From Sphingobacteriales bacterium (GTDB taxonomy: Bacteria; Bacteroidota; Bacteroidia; Chitinophagales; LD1), in NCBI GenBank assembly GCA_018262795.1, contig JADFDM010000007.1, positions 62,001 through 126,000 of the forward strand: 64,000 nucleotides of DNA, given 5' to 3'. A program made the position numbers and the translations under genes. Below, one piece after another: positions 26,693 to 35,364 of this stretch (its first letter is position 1; every line of letters starts with the position of its first letter). The notes beneath the pieces were generated by a model. The model was given only the letters and a program-made list of their open reading frames with translations. It was not told the DNA's origin and searched no databases.

Positions 26693-28141
26693 ATGAAACT
26701 CTTCAAACAAACGTTAATACAGATAGGTATTTTTCTTCTTTTTTTCGTGACTCTTGAATTGTGTTCTTACATAGTATTACGGAACATGGGAGTAAATCCA
26801 TTGGATACCGTACAGAAATATCCCTATGGCCGTAGGATAAGCGGGTATTATGCTACAGAAAATTTACCCAATCATACCTATAATGCTTTTGATGGGTTGG
26901 ATCATTTTAAACCAGATAAAATGGTAAGTGACAGCTTCTCATTTTTCTCTGATAAACCATTACATGTAGATAGAACAACCGATGAAATACGAATTTTTTT
27001 AACAGGTGGATCCGCTGCATTTGGCAGTATTGAATCTCAGGAGATAACACATGATAAATCCTATCCTTCGGGTTGCTATACCTATAATTCAAGTATTGCG
27101 GGGATTATGAAAGCAGAGTTAAATAAGAAGTTTCCAGATAAACATTTTGAGGTGATAAACGCGGCAGTGGTAGCGCACAGATTTAATCAGAATTATCTAA
27201 TGTATTATGCTGCCATACACCAGTTCCATCCTGATATTATTATCAATATGGATGGCTATAATGAAGGATATACTTTGCGTTCGGGTATGCCGTTTAGCGA
27301 TCCCACAATAAAGGATGAAATGGAAGGCTTAATAGATTTAGAGGCACGTTCGAGGTATGCGACATTTCCATTTACAGTTTTCCTAATAAACTATACATTA
27401 AATAGAAATACCCGAAGGCTATTATCTAAACAGACTAAACAGACTAAACAGAAACAACAATCAGAAATATTAGATGAATATTTCAAAATTATAGTAGAAG
27501 TAGCAAAAGTGCCCCCAGCTAAATGGGATACCGTGCATCATATCCTCTACAAATATATGGTAGAGGTTGGAGGCATGAAAAAAAATAAAAAAGAAGATTC
27601 TCGAAACGTGAAGGAAGCGGGTCTGCAATTATTAACGACTCTAGGGACAGTATTAGATAGTGCTCAAATTGATGTATTCAAATCCACTATTAACCAAACG
27701 AGTTACAGCACCTATAAAATTTTCGAGCCCTTATTAATTGAAAAATCTCAGACCCTATTCTGGTTGATTAATTCCTATGAGGCTCAGTTAAAAGGAGATA
27801 ACATTTATTCGATTTTTTGTCTTCAGCCAATGTTGAATAGAAGGTTATATCAGAAAACACTTAGTCCACTTGAATTACAATTGCGAACAAATATCGAAGG
27901 CAACTCTTCTGTCTCGAATGTATATAGATATTTTTTTGATGACTATTTTACATCTCATGCCGATTCAATAGTGAAGCATTATGGGGGAGCATATATAGAC
28001 ATGAATAAGGAAATAACCGGATTAAAATCTACCGATGAATTTTATGTTGATTATTGCCATTTAACACCATTCGGGACAAAATTTGTAGCTGAAAAATTTG
28101 CAAAGTTGGTTGAAACTCATTTACAACAAGCCAACAATTAA
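26693..28141 (+). CDS. Membrane-anchored SGNH/GDSL hydrolase-like protein
   Basis: The 482-residue product has one N-terminal membrane anchor (IGIFLLFFVTLELCSYIVL) and SGNH motifs: block I LTGGSAAFGS (Ser107), an INMDGYNEGY segment containing the block III Asn, and the C-terminal D-x-x-H (Asp453, His456 in YVDYCHLTPFG). SGNH enzymes are esterases or acetyl-transfer partners acting on polysaccharides or lipids; no specific substrate can be read. It is placed between two perfect 101-bp direct repeats, and its base use differs from its neighbours: 60-base lines sampled by hand at 27301, 27421 and 27661 have 25, 15 and 19 G+C, against 34 in the line at 28381. A small repeat (AAACAGACT) encodes KQTKQTKQKQQ near residues 243-253. 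Signs point to acquisition. Confidence 0.8.
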   Translation: MKLFKQTLIQIGIFLLFFVTLELCSYIVLRNMGVNPLDTVQKYPYGRRISGYYATENLPNHTYNAFDGLDHFKPDKMVSDSFSFFSDKPLHVDRTTDEIRIFLTGGSAAFGSIESQEITHDKSYPSGCYTYNSSIAGIMKAELNKKFPDKHFEVINAAVVAHRFNQNYLMYYAAIHQFHPDIIINMDGYNEGYTLRSGMPFSDPTIKDEMEGLIDLEARSRYATFPFTVFLINYTLNRNTRRLLSKQTKQTKQKQQSEILDEYFKIIVEVAKVPPAKWDTVHHILYKYMVEVGGMKKNKKEDSRNVKEAGLQLLTTLGTVLDSAQIDVFKSTINQTSYSTYKIFEPLLIEKSQTLFWLINSYEAQLKGDNIYSIFCLQPMLNRRLYQKTLSPLELQLRTNIEGNSSVSNVYRYFFDDYFTSHADSIVKHYGGAYIDMNKEITGLKSTDEFYVDYCHLTPFGTKFVAEKFAKLVETHLQQANN

Positions 28142-28208
28142 AGAGGACTTTGGTGTATTACATATTCGAGTATGGATATTCTGTCGAAATTTGCATTTGT
28201 AAGAACGC

Positions 28209-28309
28209 AAATATCTTTTCATTTGGAAAGTTTTTGGTTGAATAGCGCGAACTCAACAAAGTTCGATATACTATCTGAAACTATTACATTTAACCACATG
28301 AAGTATTTT
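28209..28309. repeat. 101-bp direct repeat, right copy
   Basis: Identical to 26563-26663. It contains a dead copy of the start of the esterase gene at its left edge and the working start of the lamin-tail gene at its right edge (ATG at 28298). Confidence 0.97.
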
Positions 28310-31300
28310 CCTTTAGCACTTCTTTTGTTCATCACGTTGAGCATTTCTGCTCAGTTGACCGATGATTTTTCGGATGGCGACTTTACCAATAACCCGGTGT
28401 GGAGCGGCAACACCTCCGGCTTCGACATCAACTCCGGCATGTTGCACAGTAACGGGCCGCAGGCGAGTTCCACTATTTATCTTTCTACTCCAAATGCGCT
28501 GATAGATTCAACGGAATGGAATTTTTTGCTTCGGCTCGATTTCAATCCAAGTTCTTCTAATCAAGTGCGCGTATTTTTAGTGAGCGACCAAAGTGATTTA
28601 ACCGGAAGCCTAAATGGTTATTTTATTCAGTTTGGCGAAACCGGCTCTGCCCCCGATTCCTTAGATATTTTTAAACAGAGCGGGGCTTCGGCTATCAAAG
28701 TTTTTACGGGAGTCAGTGGCATTATGACGAGTTCTACCTCTAACCAAGTGCGTATCAAAGTAATTCGCTACACCGGTGGCAGTTGGGAAGTATATGCCGA
28801 TAAAACCGGGGGAACAAACTATACGGCTGAAGGGAATTTTACAGACACCACTTTTACTTCTACCGCTTATTTCGGAGTCGTGTGCGACTATGCCACTGCT
28901 TCGCGCTATAACTTGTACTACTTCGATGATTTCAATATTTTGGTGATAAACCCCGACCTCATAAAACCAACTGTTGTTTCTGTAAATGTGCTTTCCGCTA
29001 CTGCGTTAGATGTAAAGTTTTCAGAGCCGGTAGAGGGGAGTTCGGCACAAAGCACCGCCAACTATTCCGTCAACAATGGTATGGGCAACCCTACCTCTGC
29101 CACTCTTGATGGCACTGACCCCACCTTGGTTCATCTCACATTTACAAACCCGCTGCAGAATGCGGTCAACTATCTACTCAACATTTCGGGAGTACAGGAT
29201 TTGTCGGGCAACACCATGCTGCCATATTCCTATCCATTTTCATTTTATACAGCCGGTGCGTATGATATTCTTATCAATGAAATCTTTGCTGACCCCGATC
29301 CACAGGTGGGCTTGCCTTTAGTGGAGTTTGTAGAATTGTATAACCACACAGCATTTCCGATTTCACTCAACGGATGGGCATTTTCAGATGCTTCTACCAC
29401 CGTTACGCTTCCGAATGTGACCATCCTTCCCGATAGTTTTATGTTGCTATGCGCGGCCGCAAACACCGATTCCTTTTCTTCTTTTATTGCCAAAGCGGCA
29501 TTGTCATCGCTCCCCTCACTGAACAATACCGGGGACCACTTAACGCTGAAAGATAATTTGGGAACTGTGATTCACTCCGTCAACTATTCCGATAGTTGGT
29601 ATAACAACAGCACCAAGAAAAATGGCGGTTGGTCGCTCGAATTAATCAATCCGAATAATCCCTGCAAAAGCAGCGGGAACTGGACTGCTTCTAACGATTC
29701 AAGTGGCGGCACACCGGGGCGCAGAAACTCGGTGTACGATACCACACAAACTCTCGCACTGTCATTAGTTAACGTGACGGTACTGAGCGCTTCGCAAATC
29801 GAAGTAGTATTTTCAGAAAATGTAGATCAGGCTTCTGCACAAACGCTCGCTAATTATTCGGTGAATAATGGTGTGGGTCTGCCTGCCAATGCGCAACAAG
29901 ATTCGGTAGATTTTACAAAAGTGAAACTCACCTTTTCTCCTCCGCTTGATAGCAATGCTGTGTATGTGATTACCGCTCATGTGCAGAGTTGCGCAGGAGC
30001 GAATATTTCCGCCAACAACTCAAAACAATTTGCCTTGCCGAAAGCGGCTGAGCGCTACGATGTACTCATCAATGAATTTATGGCAGATCCCGACCCGGCA
30101 GTCGGCCTTCCCAATGCCGAGTTTGTAGAACTGTATAACCGCAGCAACAAAACCATTAACCTCAAAAACTGGACGCTCACAAAACCTACACAAAGCGGGG
30201 CCGTGCTGCCGGAGTATCTGCTTTTGCCCGATTCATTTCTCCTTATCACCGGCACGGCATCAGGAGCTGCCTTTGCGGTGTATGGAAACACGCTGGGTCT
30301 TGCTTCCTTCCCCACTTTTACCAACACATCCGATCAGATTTTATTGAAAGATCAAAACAACAATCTGATTCACTCCGTGAGTTATGACGACTCGTGGTAT
30401 CAGGATGATGCTAAGAAAAGCGGAGGATGGAGCCTCGAAATGATGGATACTCAAAACCCCTGCAACGGCAAAAATAACTGGCACGCCAGCGCAGATGCCA
30501 GTGGCGGCACTCCGGGCCGAGAGAACTCCATTGCACAGAGCAACCCCGACACTATTTTACCTCGATTAGTTCGCGCAGCACTGGAGGATAGCAACACGCT
30601 GATACTTTATTTCTCCGAGTCGGTAGATAATAACATCGCCTCTATCGCGACCAATTATGTGGTGAGTAACGGAGTGGGGGCTCCGGCTTCGGCCTTGGCT
30701 ATTCCTTTCGACTATCAAACGGTGCGTTTGTCGTTTCTTCAAAATTTTCAAGCGGGTATTCTATATTCTGTTCGGGTGTTGCATGCGAGCGATTGTAGCG
30801 GCAACCCTATCGGAATGAGCGACACGGCTCGCTTTGCCATTGCCGACACAGCCGCAGTGGGGGATGTGTTGATCAACGAAATTCTTTTTAATCCCAAAAC
30901 TGCGGGCTACGATTTTGTGGAGTTGTATAACAATTCTACCAAGGTGATTGACCTAAAGCAGTTAGACCTTCTTGAAAAAGATATTTCGGACCCTTCAGTT
31001 GTATTAGAGCAATCAGCTGCATCTGCCGAAAGTTATTTATTACTTCCGGGGGAGTTTGCCGTACTCACTGCTAATCCCGAAAATATCCGGTTGAGCTACT
31101 ACGTAGAAAACCCTTCGGCACTGGTGCAGTCTTCCATACCCAACTACCCTGATGGTGCGGGAATCTGTGTGCTCAAGATTCATAACGGCAGTACTATTGA
31201 CAGCCTTTCGTATAGCCATACTTGGCACTTTGGTCTGTTAGATTCAGAAGACGGAGTTTCGCTCGAGCGCATTGACTACAATAAGCCCACACAAGATCAA

Positions 31301-31702
31301 AGCAACTGGCATTCGGCTGCCTCTACGGTTGGGTTTGCCACGCCTACCTATCGCAATTCGCAGTTCAGCGAAACGGGAATTACCGAGGATAACATCACTA
31401 TTGACCCCGAAGTGTTTTCGCCCGACAACGATGGCGATAAAGATTTTACATGGATTAAATATCGCTTTGCTGAACCGGGCTATACTATCAACATTCGGCT
31501 TTACGATGCAGTCGGTCGTCCCATACGCAATCTGGTTCACAACGAACTGTTGGGCAGCGAAGGGCAGTTTCAGTGGGATGGCACCGATGATGACAACCAC
31601 AAGGCGCGGGTAGGCATCTACATAGCCTATATCGAAGTGTTTAACTTAAACGGCAAAGTGAAGCGCTTCAAAAAGCAGTTGGTGCTAAGTGGTAAATTTT
31701 AA
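28298..31702 (+). CDS. Secreted multi-domain protein with three lamin-tail domains
   Basis: I place the start at 28298 (MKYFPLALLLFITLSISAQ, a proper signal peptide), not at an upstream in-frame ATG at 28172 that lies across the insertion scar; this gives 1134 residues. After a lectin/concanavalin-like N-terminal domain come three repeats of an SbsA/Ig-like domain (AxxIxVxFSExVD...ATNYxVNNGxG) followed by a lamin-tail domain, the latter starting near residues 322, 587 and 855 (DILINEIFADPDP, DVLINEFMADPDP, DVLINEILFNPK). The C-terminal ~90 residues (VFSPDNDGDKDF...YDAVGRPIRNL...FQWDGTDDDN) are a FlgD-like Ig domain used as an export/anchor tail in Bacteroidota. A cell-surface role is likely; no catalytic site seen. 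Confidence 0.85.
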   Translation: MKYFPLALLLFITLSISAQLTDDFSDGDFTNNPVWSGNTSGFDINSGMLHSNGPQASSTIYLSTPNALIDSTEWNFLLRLDFNPSSSNQVRVFLVSDQSDLTGSLNGYFIQFGETGSAPDSLDIFKQSGASAIKVFTGVSGIMTSSTSNQVRIKVIRYTGGSWEVYADKTGGTNYTAEGNFTDTTFTSTAYFGVVCDYATASRYNLYYFDDFNILVINPDLIKPTVVSVNVLSATALDVKFSEPVEGSSAQSTANYSVNNGMGNPTSATLDGTDPTLVHLTFTNPLQNAVNYLLNISGVQDLSGNTMLPYSYPFSFYTAGAYDILINEIFADPDPQVGLPLVEFVELYNHTAFPISLNGWAFSDASTTVTLPNVTILPDSFMLLCAAANTDSFSSFIAKAALSSLPSLNNTGDHLTLKDNLGTVIHSVNYSDSWYNNSTKKNGGWSLELINPNNPCKSSGNWTASNDSSGGTPGRRNSVYDTTQTLALSLVNVTVLSASQIEVVFSENVDQASAQTLANYSVNNGVGLPANAQQDSVDFTKVKLTFSPPLDSNAVYVITAHVQSCAGANISANNSKQFALPKAAERYDVLINEFMADPDPAVGLPNAEFVELYNRSNKTINLKNWTLTKPTQSGAVLPEYLLLPDSFLLITGTASGAAFAVYGNTLGLASFPTFTNTSDQILLKDQNNNLIHSVSYDDSWYQDDAKKSGGWSLEMMDTQNPCNGKNNWHASADASGGTPGRENSIAQSNPDTILPRLVRAALEDSNTLILYFSESVDNNIASIATNYVVSNGVGAPASALAIPFDYQTVRLSFLQNFQAGILYSVRVLHASDCSGNPIGMSDTARFAIADTAAVGDVLINEILFNPKTAGYDFVELYNNSTKVIDLKQLDLLEKDISDPSVVLEQSAASAESYLLLPGEFAVLTANPENIRLSYYVENPSALVQSSIPNYPDGAGICVLKIHNGSTIDSLSYSHTWHFGLLDSEDGVSLERIDYNKPTQDQSNWHSAASTVGFATPTYRNSQFSETGITEDNITIDPEVFSPDNDGDKDFTWIKYRFAEPGYTINIRLYDAVGRPIRNLVHNELLGSEGQFQWDGTDDDNHKARVGIYIAYIEVFNLNGKVKRFKKQLVLSGKF

Positions 31703-31708
31703 CGAAAT

Positions 31709-31739
31709 GTTGTTATCGGATTTCAACAGATTATTTTAG
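31709..31739 (+). promoter_or_regulatory. Possible promoter of the T9SS type B protein gene
   Basis: GTTG (31709-31712) and, 19 bases later, TATTTTAG (31732-31739) approximate the TTTG / TAnnTTTG promoter, 35 bases before the start codon at 31775. Confidence 0.4.
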
Positions 31740-31774
31740 CTTTCTTTTTAAAGTAGCACAGTAACCGCTCATTC

Positions 31775-33268
31775 ATGAAACGAATTCTTTCTTTCATCCT
31801 TCTTTTATCGCTTATTGCAGCACTTCCTGCACAAACAGCACTGTTCAACAATAACGGAGCAGATATTTATGTAAAGGACGGTGCTTTTATGATTGTAAAA
31901 ACCAACTCGCTTTACAACAACACCAGCGGTGGCTCCGGAGTGTTTGACAATGCGGGCACTGTAGTGGTAGAAGGTGATGTGAAGAATGACGGAGTAATCA
32001 ATGCCGCAGGCGATACCATCCGCTTGAGTGGCGATTGGGTAAATAATAACAGCTACACCGGAACTGCCAGTTGGGTCGAAATGAACGGAGGCGCACAGCA
32101 AATTTCCGGCACAGCCGTCACTACTTTCAACCATTTGAATTTGTTGGGAGGAAACACCGTTAAGCGCCAGACTATTGATGCCGTCACTTCCGGCTCGTTA
32201 GTATTGAACGATGCAGAATTAGCCACCGATGTAAACGAAATGTTGGTGACCAACACCGCCCCTACTGCCATCACTCGCAATAGCGGATTTGTGAGTTCCA
32301 TAGCAACCGGCAAACTGTTGCGCGCTACGCTGACCTCGAGCGCTTATCTATTCCCCGTAGGTTCTCCTTCATACAACAATCCACCCAGTATTTTCCGCCC
32401 CATCGAAATTACTCCCGTTACCGCTGCCGCTAACACCTTTGGAGCAATGGTAGTAAAAGGCAATGCCACCAATGACGGCTACGACATAAGCACACTCGAT
32501 GATGTATTGTGTTTGGTGAACCCTAATTTTTACCATCGCCTCTACCAAACCAATGGAAGCGATGTGGCTTCGCTCAACATATTTTTTGACCCCACTGCCG
32601 ATGGCGACTGGACAGACCAAGGGCATTGGGACGCTCCCAACCGCTGGAACTACATAGGCACTCCCACCGCTAACAATGGCTACGGACTTTCAGCCGTGCA
32701 AGTGGCCGGTGTCAGCGACTTTCAACCGGAGCCTTTTGCTCTCGCCAGAAAGAAATTTACGGTAGATGCCGGGCCGGATGTAAGCATTACTCAGGGAGAG
32801 TCCACCACTTTTAACCCCGGCATCACAGCCGGCATCATTTCTTTAATCGCTTGGACTCCCGACCTTTCTCTTAGCTGCAACGACTGCACGGGGCCGGTAG
32901 CTTCGCCCACCGCCACCACTCGCTATAGCATCGAGGTCACCGATAATGCCGGATGCGTGGTCTCCGATTCGCTGTTGGTCATCGTTACTTCTCCGCAGTT
33001 GCTCATCCCCACAGCTTTTTCACCCAATGGTGATGGAGTGAATGACCGATTTCGCATTCTAAATAAAGACCTTGTAAAATTTACCTTGCAAGTGTATAAC
33101 CGCTGGGGCGAAAAAGTGTATGAAACCAGCGACCCCACCGAAGGCTGGGACGGCATTTACAAAGGCATTCCGCAGGGCATGGGAGCTTACGTGTGGACCT
33201 GCTCTTACCAACTCTCCGGGCAAATCAAATCTTCTCTTGCCAAAGGCAACGTAACGCTGATGCGATAG
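31775..33268 (+). CDS. Secreted protein with T9SS type B (gliding-motility-associated) C-terminal domain
   Basis: The 497-residue protein has a signal peptide (ending LPAQ), a glycine/asparagine-rich beta-helix-like N-terminal region (NNTSGGSGVFDNAGTVVVE, SGDWVNNNSY), a PKD/CHU-like Ig domain (~335-405, DAGPDVSITQGEST, with Cys pair SCNDC), and a C-terminal type B sorting domain from about residue 411 (PTAFSPNGDGVNDRF, YNRWGEKVYET, WDGIYKG). Type B domains direct T9SS export and depend on a PorP/SprF-like partner, one of which is encoded at 57966. Substrate or adhesive role not known. It follows the lamin-tail gene after 72 bases. Confidence 0.85.
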   Translation: MKRILSFILLLSLIAALPAQTALFNNNGADIYVKDGAFMIVKTNSLYNNTSGGSGVFDNAGTVVVEGDVKNDGVINAAGDTIRLSGDWVNNNSYTGTASWVEMNGGAQQISGTAVTTFNHLNLLGGNTVKRQTIDAVTSGSLVLNDAELATDVNEMLVTNTAPTAITRNSGFVSSIATGKLLRATLTSSAYLFPVGSPSYNNPPSIFRPIEITPVTAAANTFGAMVVKGNATNDGYDISTLDDVLCLVNPNFYHRLYQTNGSDVASLNIFFDPTADGDWTDQGHWDAPNRWNYIGTPTANNGYGLSAVQVAGVSDFQPEPFALARKKFTVDAGPDVSITQGESTTFNPGITAGIISLIAWTPDLSLSCNDCTGPVASPTATTRYSIEVTDNAGCVVSDSLLVIVTSPQLLIPTAFSPNGDGVNDRFRILNKDLVKFTLQVYNRWGEKVYETSDPTEGWDGIYKGIPQGMGAYVWTCSYQLSGQIKSSLAKGNVTLMR

Positions 33269-33685
33269 AGACAAAGCCAATAATTAAAGAGATATGAGCT
33301 ACGAAATTAGAATCAAAGATTCGGACGTATCTAAAATTCGGAATGCCCAGCGGGGCATCTCGAACAGCGGAATAGTTATTAGTTAATCGTGTAATGGTTA
33401 TTCGGTGGTTCGTTGCCCGTATTTTGTTTCTTGACTCTCGGCTCTTTCTTCTTCCGGTTTAAACTCTACTTCGCCAACTACTCAATTTAGGAGTTAGCCT
33501 TTTACAAGTTTTGAAAATTTTGGACGGGATAGCTTTGAAATGATTTGAGAAAAGAGCATTATGTTTAGCACCAAAGAAAGAGATTTGTGATGTCACTCAA
33601 ATCATGTTTGAGGGGGGGGAGATTCTTTCTCCTAGTTTTTTTATCCGCTTAGGGGGTTATTTATTTTGTGCCAATAAATTTTAAG
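33269..33685. other. Gene-free stretch rich in small repeats
   Basis: Contains a palindrome ATGCCC/GGGCAT around 33343-33357, the left copy of a 38-bp inverted repeat (listed separately), a hairpin CTCAAA/TTTGAG (33596-33612), and a weak terminator-like GGAGA/TCTCC stem followed by T7 near 33617-33642. A 34-codon frame at 33294 is not gene-like. The accumulation of small repeats suggests a region that tolerates insertions. Confidence 0.5.
33386..33424 (+). repeat. Inverted repeat flanking the alpha-galactosidase gene, left copy
   Basis: Reads as the reverse complement of 35285-35322 with one substitution and one single-base insertion; the shared core is ATGGTTATTCGGTGGTTCGT. A shorter related piece (GAATAACCATTC) also recurs at about 35337-35347. 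Confidence 0.85.
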
Positions 33686-35173
33686 ATGAATCGAAGCCTA
33701 TTTTTATTCCCAATACTGTGGTTGGCAGTTCTTTTTTCTACGGCACAAAGCAATGCGCTATTGTACGAAGGACTTCCGGTATTTCATGGCGCTACCATCA
33801 TCGGTAATTACCCCGGCACCGATTTTCTGTTCACGGTTCCCGCTACGGGAGAGAGGCCCATCACTTTCTTCTCGAAGGATTTACCAAAAGGACTGAATCT
33901 GGAAGCTACTACAGGAATCATTAAAGGAAAGGTGAGCGAACCGGGCGAATATCATGTAAAGATAATAGCCGCCAATGCTAAGGGGCGAGCAGAAGAAGAC
34001 CTGAAAATTGTTATTGGCGATGCATTGTGCCTGACCCCTCCGATGGGCTGGAACAGTTGGAATGTTTTCACCAACACCTTAGATGAAAAATTAGTGATGG
34101 AGATTGCCGATGCGATGGTAAGTAGCGGTATGCGCGACTTGGGCTATCAGTATATAAACATGGACGACTACTGGCATGCGCCCGCTCGCGATGCAAATGG
34201 AAAGCCACTGCCCGACCCCAAAAAATTTCCTCATGGTATTCGATGGCTGTCCGACTATGTGCATTCTCGTGGCTTAAAACTCGGCATCTATTCCGATGCG
34301 GGAAATAAAACCTGCGGTAAATGTTTTGGAGGATTTCAGCATGAGGAAATAGATGCTAAAACGTATGCCGAGTGGGGAATTGATCTGCTCAAATACGATT
34401 TCTGCTTTGTGCCTTTGAAGAAGAAGGAAGCCTTGGCTCGGTATCAAAAAATGGGCAATGCCTTGAAAGGTTCTGGTAGAAGTATCGTTTATAGCATTTG
34501 CAATTGGGGCTTATTTAAACCCTGGAACTGGGCCGAAAATGTAGGCGGGAATTACTGGCGCACCACTCCTGATATTCGCGACAAATGGAAAATCACTCCT
34601 TTTTGGTATGGTAGTTTTATGAGTATTCTGAAAAGGCAAACGAAGCTCTATAAATATGCCGGCCCCGGCCACTGGAACGACCCTGATATGATGATCGTGG
34701 GAAACTACGGATTGGGAAAAGCAACCGGTGGCGGAGGCGCTGACAAAGGGCTTACTGATACGGAATACCAAACACACATGAGCCTGTGGTGCATGTTGGC
34801 GGCTCCCTTGCTGACGAGCAATGATTTGCGAAGCATGAATGATGCCACCAAAAATATTTTGCTGAATCCTGAAATTATAGCGATCAGTCAAGACGAGTTG
34901 GGGGAACAAGCAAAGCGAGTGGTTAAGGCGGGAAGTATATGGGTGTACCGAAAAAATCTGAAAGATGGTTCGGTGGCTATTGCAGTATTCAACAAAAGCA
35001 AAAAGGAAAAAAAGTTTGACTTGAAAGAAGCGCAGCTTAACCTAACCGGAACCTACACCGCTCGAGATGTATGGCAACACTCCGAAATGGGAACGTTAAA
35101 GAATAAACTGAATTTAAGTCTAAATCCACACGAAACGATTGTGCTGCTACTTACTTCAACACAATCGAAGTGA
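33686..35173 (+). CDS. Alpha-galactosidase, glycoside hydrolase family 27
   Basis: The 495-residue enzyme has a signal peptide, a ~90-residue Ig-like putative domain (LPKGLNLEATTGIIKGKVSE is the He_PIG-type signature), then a GH27 barrel starting PPMGWNSWN. The nucleophile is Asp238 in LLKYDFC, and the acid/base is Asp296 in WRTTPDIRD; DDYWH and WNDPDMM substrate-loop motifs are present. The C-terminal part is the beta-sandwich. It removes terminal alpha-galactosyl residues from oligosaccharides. The frame is open to a GTG at 33668, but the ATG at 33686 starts the signal peptide. There is no T9SS tail, so it should be periplasmic. It lies alone between inverted copies of a 38-bp repeat and has no SusC/D or other PUL genes nearby. 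Confidence 0.93.
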   Translation: MNRSLFLFPILWLAVLFSTAQSNALLYEGLPVFHGATIIGNYPGTDFLFTVPATGERPITFFSKDLPKGLNLEATTGIIKGKVSEPGEYHVKIIAANAKGRAEEDLKIVIGDALCLTPPMGWNSWNVFTNTLDEKLVMEIADAMVSSGMRDLGYQYINMDDYWHAPARDANGKPLPDPKKFPHGIRWLSDYVHSRGLKLGIYSDAGNKTCGKCFGGFQHEEIDAKTYAEWGIDLLKYDFCFVPLKKKEALARYQKMGNALKGSGRSIVYSICNWGLFKPWNWAENVGGNYWRTTPDIRDKWKITPFWYGSFMSILKRQTKLYKYAGPGHWNDPDMMIVGNYGLGKATGGGGADKGLTDTEYQTHMSLWCMLAAPLLTSNDLRSMNDATKNILLNPEIIAISQDELGEQAKRVVKAGSIWVYRKNLKDGSVAIAVFNKSKKEKKFDLKEAQLNLTGTYTARDVWQHSEMGTLKNKLNLSLNPHETIVLLLTSTQSK

Positions 35174-35284
35174 TAACTGTATGGTTTTCCTCGGCTGGCA
35201 TCTCGCTGCGCAAGAGAACTAACTCACACGTGCTGTTAAGCATTTCCCTTAGAGCCAAGAGTTAAGAGTCGAGAACCGAGAGAT

Positions 35285-35322
35285 AAATACGGGTAACGAA
35301 CCACCGAATAACCATTCACGAT
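35285..35322 (-). repeat. Inverted repeat flanking the alpha-galactosidase gene, right copy
   Basis: Partner of 33386-33424. On its gene-proximal side is a run of short, degenerate GAG(T/C)CGAGA-like units (35252-35282) that are also seen, in opposite orientation, beside the left copy (GACTCTCGGCTC near 33433). Confidence 0.85.
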
Positions 35323-35364
35323 GACGCGAATACACGAATAACCATTCTTCAACGCAACACCACC

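Noticed and set aside
28172-28297. Upstream in-frame ATG for the lamin-tail gene
   Set aside because: The extra 42 residues run across the insertion scar and antisense to the esterase start; the ATG at 28298 gives a proper signal peptide.
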